Origin: Mesorhizobium ciceri WSM4083
GTDB lineage: Bacteria; Pseudomonadota; Alphaproteobacteria; Rhizobiales; Rhizobiaceae
NCBI RefSeq assembly: GCF_000519305.1
Contig: NZ_JAFG01000003.1
Coordinates: forward strand, 623,070-687,069
Direction: 5' to 3'
Length of the DNA stretch: 64,000 nucleotides
Part shown: positions 1 to 6,876 of the stretch, one piece after another
Layout: each line of letters begins with the position of its first letter
Position numbering within the stretch: position 1 is the stretch's first letter
Translations under genes and position numbers: made by a program
Notes under the pieces: model-generated
The model's database searches: none
Told to the model about the DNA's origin: nothing
Seen by the model: only the letters and a program-made list of their open reading frames with translations

Positions 1-86
1 GCCAGCTGGCGTTTCGGGACAGGCACCATCTGGCGACGGGCTTTGCCGAGACGCTGGCGGGGCCATTGGAGAGGGCGCTGTTTTAG
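1..86 (+). CDS. C-terminal end of a gene cut by the window edge, possibly an SGNH-type acyltransferase
   Basis: Only the last 27 codons are present, read in the frame that starts at base 3, and they end in TAG at 84-86. The peptide contains RDRHHLATGFAETLAGPL. An Asp-x-x-His-Leu pattern close to the C-terminus is typical of SGNH domains fused to acyltransferase-3 proteins that acylate cell-surface polysaccharides. This is a pattern resemblance over a very short piece, so the family call is weak, although the open frame and composition look coding. Confidence 0.35.
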   Translation, partial: QLAFRDRHHLATGFAETLAGPLERALF

Positions 87-190
87 GCGCCTCTGCGCCC
101 GGTCCGCATTGCTCATCACATCTTGCGAATCTGTGGAACGGGCTTGATCACGGATCCGGCGGCATCGCCGGTCGGATCCATTTCACCCCC

Positions 191-784
191 TCACCGCCTC
201 GTCATCATCCCGTAATGCACCGCCAGCAGATCCAGCCCCACCTTCAGCAGCTTTGTCACCACATTCCGGCCCTCGCCGGTCTGCTCGGACAGGCGCTTGA
301 GGGAACCGTCCGCGCAGCAGACTTGTCGCACCACGGCGGCCACCTCCCAATGGCCTAGCGCTCTTGTGGCGGCGGCATAGGCCCTGCCAGCGTCGAGCAC
401 ACTGTCGGCGATGCCGCCGCCATCGCTGCTGCCGTCGACGCGCTCGGTCCAGCGCATCGGCTTGACATCAGCCTGCTGGCTGCAGCGGAAATCCTCGCGG
501 TAGCGCAGGCCTGCCTCGCGCTGCTGGCGCGACAGCGAGGTGATGCCGACAAGCGCATCGATGGCGCGCACCCGCACGATGCCGCCGGTGGCGGCGTAGC
601 CGTCATTCGACACTTCGTAAACACGGGCAGCCTCCAGCGTGCCCGCCGCCAGCCGCTTGCGGCCGAAGGCGTCATCCCTGAGCGCGAAATCATGGCCGAT
701 CTCGCGGCGTATGCGCACCTGCTCGGCCTCGCCCTTCGGCAATTTCGGCGCCGGCGGTTTTGCGGACCTGGTCTTTTTGCTCAT
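191..784 (-). CDS. DUF6456-family protein
   Basis: A 197-residue protein. The start at 784 is preceded by AGGAG at the proper distance; the longer in-frame extension to 916 has no such site. The C-terminal half matches the DUF6456 pattern known from many alphaproteobacteria: an AGLRYREDF segment, a Trp in the middle, a DAGRAYAAATRALG helix, a VCC motif, and a final KVGLDLLAVHYG. The N-terminus is basic and Pro/Lys-rich. Family members often carry an N-terminal helix-turn-helix and occur near prophage-like regulators, but their function is not established. It sits beside other small regulators (DUF982, GcrA-like, S24 repressor). The role here is unknown. Confidence 0.75.
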   Translation of the reverse strand: MSKKTRSAKPPAPKLPKGEAEQVRIRREIGHDFALRDDAFGRKRLAAGTLEAARVYEVSNDGYAATGGIVRVRAIDALVGITSLSRQQREAGLRYREDFRCSQQADVKPMRWTERVDGSSDGGGIADSVLDAGRAYAAATRALGHWEVAAVVRQVCCADGSLKRLSEQTGEGRNVVTKLLKVGLDLLAVHYGMMTRR

Positions 785-983
785 GGGAGGCTCCTGGTTG
801 GGTTGGGATGATGGAGGATGGCAAAGTGGGCGGAGCGGGCCGCCGTTCGGTTGGCCTTCAATGCACCGGAGGTCGTCGCCTCTACGCCGCTGCGCCAGCA
901 TCCTTGCCCCCGGCATCCAGGCTGATGGAACCGGCGCGAGTTTTCGACGTTATGTCGCGTCCATGCCAAGGGGAGGTTCGCCG

Positions 984-1265
984 ATGACAGCCTTCATGCC
1001 GGTTACCGTGCGCTTTTGCGATAACAAAACCATGCTGGTCAGTTCGGTGGCCGGGGCCGCCGAGGCCCTGCGCCACCAATGGCCCGACAAGACAGCACCT
1101 GGCTATGTCGAGGCTTCCCGGCTGGTTGCGCTCGCCGTCGACGGCATTTGCTGCCAGCGCATTGCGTTCGACGCCTTCACCAGGGCGGCCAAGCAGCAGA
1201 ACATACTGGTGGCCAAGCCCAAAAGCCGCGCCCATGACTGGCTGGATGCGGTGGCTAGCCCGTGA
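984..1265 (+). CDS. DUF982 domain protein
   Basis: A 93-residue protein starting at ATG 984, with an AAGGGGAGG ribosome-binding site eight bases upstream. It shows the DUF982 layout: an N-terminal beta segment, then an AAEALRHQWPD helix with the family Trp-Pro, a Tyr-x-x-Ala segment (GYVEASRLVALAVDG), and an AFDAFTRAAKQQNIL helix. DUF982 proteins are about 80-100 residues, strongly enriched in rhizobia, and of unknown function. A second family member follows after 54 bases, so the two are probably a tandem duplication and may be co-transcribed. Confidence 0.75.
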   Translation: MTAFMPVTVRFCDNKTMLVSSVAGAAEALRHQWPDKTAPGYVEASRLVALAVDGICCQRIAFDAFTRAAKQQNILVAKPKSRAHDWLDAVASP

Positions 1266-1319
1266 GGAGCGGGCGCCGGCCGAAAAATTGATGCAACCGC
1301 CCGCCAGCGGGGCGCGTTT

Positions 1320-1682
1320 ATGGGTGCGGTAGCTGGAGCCGCGCGCAAAGCGAAGGTGAACGCCGTGGGTACGATGAAAACCGGATTGCCGCTCAAAGTG
1401 CGGGTGGAAGATGAGATCGAAGAGATCGACAGCGTCAGCGAAGCCGCCGATTTTCTGCAGCGCTGGCCGCTGGAGCGGCGCGGCCATGTATACCGCAGCG
1501 CGCTGAACGCCTGTAGCGCGGCGATCGCCGCGCAGATTTCCGAAGCCGACGCCATGAAGGTGTTTACCGGCTTCGCCCGGGTGACCGGCATATTGGTCGA
1601 CGAAGGCAACCCGGCCATGGTGATGGACGCACGGAGCGTGCAGAGCCGCACGCCCAAGCAGGGACGGCAGATGCCGAAATAG
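1320..1682 (+). CDS. second DUF982 domain protein
   Basis: A 120-residue protein sharing the DUF982 pattern with its upstream neighbour: VSEAADFLQRWP, then RGHVYRSALNACSAAI, then an AMKVFTGFARVTGIL helix. The N-terminus is longer and basic. ATG 1374 (MKTGLPLK) is an alternative start that would give the usual family length; neither start has a strong ribosome-binding site, so the start is uncertain. Function unknown. It precedes a 485-base gap filled mainly by a nested inverted repeat. Confidence 0.68.
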   Translation: MGAVAGAARKAKVNAVGTMKTGLPLKVRVEDEIEEIDSVSEAADFLQRWPLERRGHVYRSALNACSAAIAAQISEADAMKVFTGFARVTGILVDEGNPAMVMDARSVQSRTPKQGRQMPK

Positions 1683-1894
1683 GGCTTTGCTTCTCTCTCC
1701 CCGTTTACGGGGGTGAGGTGTGGTCCGCGCAGCGGACGAAAAGCCAATTGCTTGGCTTTTCGAACAACGAACGCCCAGCAGGGCAATGAGGGGCGGCGCC
1801 AGCGCTTCGGTAACTGGCATCTGAATCGGATGCTTGAATTTCATGTCAGCTTTCAATCCTGCCTCGTCAGCGCTGCCCCTCATCCGCCTGCCGG

Positions 1895-2162
1895 CACCTT
1901 CTCCCCGTGAACGGCAGGGCTATCGCATATGGAGTTCCTGAAATGTCTGCCCGGCACGGACCCCCACCCCTAACCCCTCCCCACAAGGGGGAGGGAGACT
2001 TCCGTTGGCGCCAGCCTGCGCAAATCGCCTGTCTTTTCAGCGCCAAAGAAGAATTAAAGGCACGCGGCAGCGTTCCCTCCCCTTGTGGGGAGGGTTAGGG
2101 TGGGGGTTCTTCTTCGCAAAAATCCATATGCGATAGCCCTGCCGCGAACGGGGAGAAGAGAC
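1895..2162. repeat. nested palindromic intergenic element
   Basis: The 485-base gap 1683-2168 has no credible gene. Inside it, outer arms near 1897-1937 and 2117-2160 are inverted copies of each other (shared core CAGGGCTATCGCATATGGA). Inner arms near 1958-1998 and 2071-2112 are also inverted copies (CCCCACCCTAACCCTCCCC type). The loop is about 70 bases. This resembles intergenic mosaic repeats (RIME-like) described in rhizobia. A related but distinct element lies at 52078-52223. Confidence 0.75.
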
Positions 2163-2168
2163 CAAGCC

Positions 2169-2843
2169 TCACCCCATCGCCACAAAACCGCGGCGCTGGA
2201 AGCGCGCCTCGTGATAGGCGCAATAGCTTTTCAGCCCTTTGGTGCGCATGCCGCAGCACAGCATGTCGGCGTCCGGGCGGCTGCCTGGCGCGCCCTCTTC
2301 GACAATAGAAATGTCCGGATCCACTTCCACCGTCAGATCCAGCGGCGCGCGGCAGCGTGAAAACAGGCAATCGATGAAACGCATGGCCACGCCATGCGGC
2401 TGCCGGCCGATGGCCGCGCGCGGTGGTGCCGGCTCCAGGCGATAGGCTACGCCGTCGGCGATCAGCACGCCCGCCTCGCGCACGAACGAATGGCGCCTGG
2501 GCCGGGCCACTTCACGCGCATGGATGTCCTTGGCGGCAAGCACGCCATCCGTCTTGCCTACGACAGGCGTCGCATTCGCCGGCGCGCCACTCGCCCGCTT
2601 GCTTCCAGCGCGCTTGCCCACTGCCTGCCTGGCTCGCGGCGGGGCCCCCTTGCCATTGGCAAAGCCGATCGCGCCCAGCATGGCGTTGCGGTGCACGATG
2701 CCGATGATGGCGTCGCGCGACACCGGGCTGCCGCGCAACGCGCTGAACGCGACTGCAATCCTGGAGGCTGAAAGCCCGTCCTTCAGCCAGCGGGCGATCT
2801 CGTGCAATTCCGCGTCGCTATAGCTTGCCATATCCAGTTCCAT
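2169..2843 (-). CDS. GcrA-like cell-cycle regulator family protein
   Basis: About 224 residues. Near the N-terminus, DAELHEIARWLKDGLSASRI followed by VSRDAIIGIVHRNAMLG matches the GcrA helix-turn-helix (LW.EGLSASQIA ... SRNAVIGKVHR). The C-terminus has Cys/His positions (CLFSRCRAPL, MLCCGMR, SYCAYH) as in the C-terminal motif of GcrA, which contacts RNA polymerase sigma70 in Caulobacter. The middle is long, basic and Pro/Ala-rich. Canonical GcrA is about 170 residues with a tighter HTH, so this is probably an accessory paralogue, not the essential regulator. Starts at 2843, 2831 or TTG 2921 are all possible; none has a clear ribosome-binding site. Confidence 0.65.
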   Translation of the reverse strand: MELDMASYSDAELHEIARWLKDGLSASRIAVAFSALRGSPVSRDAIIGIVHRNAMLGAIGFANGKGAPPRARQAVGKRAGSKRASGAPANATPVVGKTDGVLAAKDIHAREVARPRRHSFVREAGVLIADGVAYRLEPAPPRAAIGRQPHGVAMRFIDCLFSRCRAPLDLTVEVDPDISIVEEGAPGSRPDADMLCCGMRTKGLKSYCAYHEARFQRRGFVAMG

Positions 2844-2945
2844 CCAAAGTTCGGCCGCGCGCCGTCGGGCAGCGTCAAGGGTTCGACCCGGTGGCCGGGC
2901 CGCAGTCAGGTTGTTTTTCAAGAGCCGGCTGTCAGCCGGCCAGCC

Positions 2946-3326
2946 TCAGCCGGCTTGGGCCGATTTCCCGCCGGCAAGGTGCAGAAGCCGCGCCTCGGCC
3001 GTGTTTCTGTCCAGGGCGGAAACCGCCCTGCCCGTCGGCCTGTCGAACAGGATGACGGTGCCGTCCTCGGTGCGGATGCAGGATCGGCCAGCCGAAAAAA
3101 TAGCGTCGGCGCCATGTCGGTCGAATTGGGGGCCGAAGCCGCTGGGAGCGGCGGCTCCGGCCGTTTCGGTCGCCAGAGACAGGCGGACCGGACCCGAGGC
3201 CGGTGCGATCAAGCACCGAGCCTCGGGCTTCATCCCGGCCGGGGAGGAGAACGGCCGGGGCGGAAGGGAATGGGCGGCGGTTATGACCGCCGGATGCCTC
3301 GCGTGAGGCCGGCGACTCGGCGCCAT
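2946..3326 (-). CDS. hypothetical protein, weakly supported
   Basis: An open frame whose last 90 residues read like real protein (CIRTEDGTVILFDRPTGRAV, then SALDRNTAEARLLHLAGGK), with acidic and hydrophobic alternation unlike the Arg/Pro-rich shadow frames around it. No ribosome-binding site is clear at any start (3383, 3326 or 3233), and the N-terminus is not protein-like, so the true gene may be shorter or a remnant. No family recognised. It lies between the GcrA-like gene and the S24 repressor. Confidence 0.35.
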   Translation of the reverse strand: MAPSRRPHARHPAVITAAHSLPPRPFSSPAGMKPEARCLIAPASGPVRLSLATETAGAAAPSGFGPQFDRHGADAIFSAGRSCIRTEDGTVILFDRPTGRAVSALDRNTAEARLLHLAGGKSAQAG

Positions 3327-3422
3327 CAAAGCTGGACAGGTTTTGCATGACCAGATATAAGCATAACTCAAAAATAGATGCAAGCCATTCTTTCATAGAC
3401 GAGAGCCGCTTTCATCGCTCAC

Positions 3423-4127
3423 ATGGGCGCCATGGCAAGAACGGAACTGTCGATCAAGGTCGGGGCGGCGATCCGCAAGGCGCGCAAGCAGCGCGGCCTG
3501 GTCATGCGCCACATCGCCGAGCACAACGACACCGATGTCGCCGCCGTCGGCAACTGGGAAACCGGCCGCAATCTGCCCAAGACCGAGAACCTCCTGAAGA
3601 CCGCCGCCTTCCTGCGCGTTGACCCGGTGGCACTGGGCCAAGGGCAGGTCGTGTTTCTCGACGATGCCGGACCGGTCGCCGATGCGGAGATCGTCACCGA
3701 TGCTGGTCCGCTACCCGCGGGATCGATGGATATCGAGGTGCTGGGCGCGGCCGTCGGCGGCGACGATGGCGATTTCACCTTCAACGGCGAGCCGGCGGGT
3801 TACGTCCAGCGCCCGCCGGGCGTGCGCAACCTGCCGAAGGTGTTCGCCCTGCACGTGCTCTCGGATTCCATGGTGCCGCGTTACGAGCCAGGCGACCTGA
3901 TCTATTGCGGCGGTCGCGACGCCGTACCAGGCGACCATGTGGTGATCGAGACCTTCCCGGAGGAAAACGAGCGCAACGGCAAGGCCTTCATCAAGAAGCT
4001 GGTCAAGCGCACGGCGGGCGAACTGGTGGTCGAGCAGTACAACCCGCCGAAGACGCTGACCTTCAACCGCTACGCCATCAAACATGTCTGGCGCGTGATT
4101 CCGCTGAAGGAATTGCTGGGGTATTAG
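3423..4127 (+). CDS. XRE-family repressor with S24 (LexA/CI-like) peptidase domain
   Basis: A 234-residue protein. Residues 10-70 form an XRE helix-turn-helix (VGAAIRKARKQRGL ... VAAVGNWETGRNLPKTENLL). Residues 140-230 form an S24 peptidase fold with the catalytic Ser149 in LSDSMVPRYEPGD and Lys191 in AFIKKLVKR, the Ser-Lys dyad used for RecA-stimulated self-cleavage in LexA and phage CI repressors. This suggests a DNA-damage-responsive repressor. No integrase or phage structural genes are near, so it may be domesticated or control local genes. ATG 3432 is an alternative start. The upstream region shares a 14-base motif with the promoter region of the gene at 4667. Confidence 0.9.
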   Translation: MGAMARTELSIKVGAAIRKARKQRGLVMRHIAEHNDTDVAAVGNWETGRNLPKTENLLKTAAFLRVDPVALGQGQVVFLDDAGPVADAEIVTDAGPLPAGSMDIEVLGAAVGGDDGDFTFNGEPAGYVQRPPGVRNLPKVFALHVLSDSMVPRYEPGDLIYCGGRDAVPGDHVVIETFPEENERNGKAFIKKLVKRTAGELVVEQYNPPKTLTFNRYAIKHVWRVIPLKELLGY

Positions 4128-4179
4128 CGCCTTTTTCTTTCCCCTGGTGGGAGAAGGGAACCAGCGCCAACCCATCCCC

Positions 4180-4482
4180 TTACGCCCGCCGCGATCCCTC
4201 CAGCGGCGCCTCGCGGTCGCTCAGCATTCGCGCCTCACTGCGCACGCGCTGGCGCTCGTCGATGAATGCCGCCTGGATTGTAACGGTCGCCCCCGGCAGT
4301 CCGTCGGCGCGGCAAGCCGAACAGACGATGCGGCCCGACAGAGCGGACAGCGGCGTATTCCCCGTCACCCCGAACCGCTTCATCTGATCGGGTCGCCACC
4401 ACCTGTTGCGGCCGCAATCCGCGCACTCGACCGAGATCGAGGCGACATGTGCGATTGTTGGTTCCCTGCCCGGTAATGCCAT
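4180..4482 (-). CDS. small four-cysteine zinc-ribbon-like protein
   Basis: A 100-residue protein with two CxxC knuckles, CADC (residues 20-23) and CSAC, about 31 residues apart and separated by a basic segment rich in Trp, Arg and Lys (GRNRWWRPDQMKRFG). This spacing fits a zinc ribbon. No catalytic domain follows, so a nucleic-acid or protein adaptor role is possible but unproven. It is divergent from the unknown gene at 4667, with an AT-rich intergenic region that probably holds both promoters. Specific family not recognised. Confidence 0.65.
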   Translation of the reverse strand: MALPGREPTIAHVASISVECADCGRNRWWRPDQMKRFGVTGNTPLSALSGRIVCSACRADGLPGATVTIQAAFIDERQRVRSEARMLSDREAPLEGSRRA

Positions 4483-4666
4483 CGCCCCTGCCTAGTCTTT
4501 GTTCCTGATTTGTTCGTATATTCCTGTGTTTTGCGCTGGGAGTCGAGTCGCAGTTTTCAAACAGTCCCAAAAGTTTTTCTTCTATATATGTTTGAGTTAT
4601 GCTTCTATAAACTCGTAAATGTGAGTCGGGCGTGCCCCCACCGCCACATCAAATCCGGGAGTGCCG

Positions 4667-5029
4667 ATGGACGCCGCCGATTTTGCCCGCTCCTGCGGTT
4701 ACGCCGGCGACAGCCTGGCCCTGCTTGAAGCCTTCGAAGCCATCCGCCGCAACGGCATCGCCCACGCCCGTCAGGATCACGTCAGGCGCAAGGCGGTGAT
4801 CGACGAGTTGAAACCGTCGGAAGCGCTGTTCCTGGCCGCGATCGGCCCGGCGCTCTCGGCGGAAGAGGCCATCGAGGACGCCGCCCGCTTCATAGCCTGC
4901 TGGCGCAACATACCGCGCTGGCGCCAGGAGCGGCGCTTGCCCGACCTGGTCAGGGCCAAGCATCAGCGGCTCGTGGCGCGCTTCTTTCGACGGTACGGCC
5001 ATTTTCTGTGGGCGCGCGAAGCAGCGTGA
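4667..5029 (+). CDS. hypothetical protein of 120 residues
   Basis: Start ATG 4667 lies six bases after CCGGGA; GTG 4661 is a less likely alternative. The protein is alpha-helical and rich in Ala and Arg (FARSCGYAGDSLALLEAF, then ARFIACWRNIPRWRQERRLP), with no signal peptide or membrane segment and no recognised domain. It is expressed from the AT-rich region shared with the zinc-ribbon gene. That region contains GAGTT and AACTC half-sites, one lying within a 14-base motif also found upstream of the S24 repressor, so it may be under that repressor. Confidence 0.6.
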   Translation: MDAADFARSCGYAGDSLALLEAFEAIRRNGIAHARQDHVRRKAVIDELKPSEALFLAAIGPALSAEEAIEDAARFIACWRNIPRWRQERRLPDLVRAKHQRLVARFFRRYGHFLWAREAA

Positions 5030-5120
5030 GGGCTGGACCAGCCATTTGCGGGTTCCATCAGCAATTTTTTCTTTCTAGACTGCACAGGGGTGGCTGATCG
5101 TTCGACGTGCATAGTTTGGA

Positions 5121-5702
5121 ATGTTCAAGACTGCCCGTTCAAGATTTCAGACCTGGGTAACGGCCGGCGCGGGAACCATCGCCGCCCTGCTTGTGGCCGG
5201 CCTGATGGGGGCCTTCGGCGCCCTGCCCGCCCACGCCCCGCCACAATTGCCGCCCGATGCCGCCATCGATGCCGGCCGCTGGTGGGTCCAGCCGGCGCGC
5301 GCCTATGTCAGCCGCGCCAAGGTCTATGGCGTGGCGCTGAAACCAGGCCAGAAGGCGCTGGTACTGGAGACCGATCTGACCAATCGCACGGCGCAATCCG
5401 ACAAGGCCTATTTCAACGTCTTCAAGCCGGACGGGATCGACCTGCCCGATCCCATGCCGATGATCGCGCTTGCCCGCGATCAGACGCTGACGCCGGAACT
5501 GCATCCCGGCATGACCGAGCGCATGGCCTACGTCTGGCCGCTTGCCGGCGACGCCATCGTGCCGGCCACCCTAAGCTTCGGCATCACCGCCGAAATCTTC
5601 AAGCCGCGCGACAATCTCTACGGCACGCCCGGCTGGTTCAATCCCTATCGGCTCGGCACCGTCACCATGCCGGTCGCCGACCTGCCCGAGAGCGGCTCAT
5701 GA
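5121..5702 (+). CDS. membrane-anchored unknown protein A of a three-gene unit
   Basis: A 193-residue protein. Residues 12-38 form one hydrophobic N-terminal segment (anchor or uncleaved signal), followed by a beta-rich extracytoplasmic domain beginning GRWWVQPARAYVSRAKVYG and containing ALVLETDLTNRTAQSDKAYF. The domain looks like a small Ig-like or DUF4352-like sandwich, but I cannot assign a family. Its stop overlaps the start of the next gene (ATGA, 5699-5702), so it is translationally coupled to proteins B and C, which share the same architecture. Function unknown. Confidence 0.75.
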   Translation: MFKTARSRFQTWVTAGAGTIAALLVAGLMGAFGALPAHAPPQLPPDAAIDAGRWWVQPARAYVSRAKVYGVALKPGQKALVLETDLTNRTAQSDKAYFNVFKPDGIDLPDPMPMIALARDQTLTPELHPGMTERMAYVWPLAGDAIVPATLSFGITAEIFKPRDNLYGTPGWFNPYRLGTVTMPVADLPESGS

Positions 5703-6301
5703 AAATCCGGGCCATCGGCAATCTCGCGATCCTCGCCGCCACCGTGGCGCTCAGCTACGGCATGCAGGTGTCGAAGCCGCATTATGCCGAGCTCACCGCA
5801 CCGATCCCCATCGATGGCGCCATGCACGACACGGTGCGGGCGCGCAGCTTCGATGTCCGCCTCGACAAGGTGGTCTTTGCCCGCACGCTGAAGACCGAAC
5901 AGTTCGGACAGGAAAGGCTCTTGACCACCAGCGGCCTGTGGGCGGTGGCGACGACCAATCTCGCCGCCACCGGCACCTCCACCACGGTCGCCGACGGCAC
6001 CTGGCAGGGCCCGACCGGCCTGCGCTACCACCAGACCGAGCGGCTGAGCTATCGCCAGGACATGCCGCCGCATGCCGTCGATCCGGGCTTGGACAGAAGC
6101 GGCCTGTTCGTCTTCGAGGTGCCGCCGGACCAGATCCGCGGCGCCAGCGTGCTTATCGCCGCGCGCCAGTTCGCCCCGCTCGACGCCCAGGCCCGCATCA
6201 GCCTCGACGCATTGCCGATCGGCGCCGATGGCCAGCCTGCGGATGTCTTGCCGGAATACGATATGGACGCTGCCGTGCCATCAGTTCAAGGCAAGTCATG
6301 A
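5699..6301 (+). CDS. membrane-anchored unknown protein B of a three-gene unit
   Basis: A 200-residue protein with an N-terminal hydrophobic segment (residues 5-22) and then a periplasmic-type domain (ARSFDVRLDKVVFARTL, then SGLWAVATTNLAATGTSTT, then a LRYHQTERLSYRQDMPP stretch). Overall plan resembles proteins A and C: one anchor plus one beta-rich domain, with a VPPDQIRGASVLIAAR edge strand similar to the VPEDAVKTIRPAV segment in C. Start and stop overlap both neighbours by four bases. Function unknown; co-assembly with A and C is inferred from coupling only. Confidence 0.75.
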   Translation: MKIRAIGNLAILAATVALSYGMQVSKPHYAELTAPIPIDGAMHDTVRARSFDVRLDKVVFARTLKTEQFGQERLLTTSGLWAVATTNLAATGTSTTVADGTWQGPTGLRYHQTERLSYRQDMPPHAVDPGLDRSGLFVFEVPPDQIRGASVLIAARQFAPLDAQARISLDALPIGADGQPADVLPEYDMDAAVPSVQGKS

Positions 6302-6876
6302 GCGCTGTTTCGACTGACCTCGAACCAGCCGGCGATGACCGGCAGGCTGAGAAAAAAGGGCGCCGGCGCAGCCTCGTCGCACTCGCTATCCTGCTGCCGC
6401 TGACGCTGGCCGAGACCAGCTATGACAGCGTCCGTGAATGGCTGCGTGGCGAGGACCTCATCGCCAGGGACGTCGAGTTTGGCCAGTCCGTGCCGTTCGG
6501 CGGCAGCGAGTGGCGGCTGGCCGATTTGCGCGGCGGTAAGGCCGGCCGCTTGCCCGAGCATACTTTCGCCGTCATCGCCACCTTCTCCGTGACGGTCGGT
6601 GACCCCGATCTGCAAAAGCAGTGGCTGGGCTGCAAGGTAATGCTGACCGATGCCGCGGGCCGCCGCTGGCTACCGGACTTCATCAGCGGTGTCAGCCTGC
6701 CGGACGGCGTGATGAACTGCACCTCGGCGATCTTCTCCGGCGCCAAGAAAGGCGACGTGATCACCGTTGGCGAAACCTTCATCGTGCCCGAAGATGCCGT
6801 CAAGACCATCCGCCCGGCCGTTGGCCTGGGCAGCGAGCGGCCGTGGTTCCTGCGCTTTCAGAGGCCGCCGAAGTGA
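6298..6876 (+). CDS. membrane-anchored unknown protein C of a three-gene unit
   Basis: A 192-residue protein. A charged cytoplasmic tail of about 25 residues precedes one hydrophobic segment (LVALAILLPLTLAE), and then comes an extracytoplasmic domain with HTFAVIATFSVTVGDPDLQK and GDVITVGETFIVPEDAV, reminiscent of DUF4352-like stress-associated domains. Two Cys residues (LGCKVML and MNCTSAI) could form a disulphide. The last 77 bases overlap the 3' end of the opposing membrane-protein gene. Function unknown. Confidence 0.75.
   Translation: MSAVSTDLEPAGDDRQAEKKGRRRSLVALAILLPLTLAETSYDSVREWLRGEDLIARDVEFGQSVPFGGSEWRLADLRGGKAGRLPEHTFAVIATFSVTVGDPDLQKQWLGCKVMLTDAAGRRWLPDFISGVSLPDGVMNCTSAIFSGAKKGDVITVGETFIVPEDAVKTIRPAVGLGSERPWFLRFQRPPK

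Noticed and set aside
882..1883. A 333-residue minus-strand open frame
   Set aside because: It lies opposite two DUF982 genes that have family motifs; its own composition is that of a GC-rich shadow.
191..5029. Possible prophage
   Set aside because: Only a CI-like repressor and small regulators are present; no integrase, replication, packaging, capsid, tail or lysis gene is visible.
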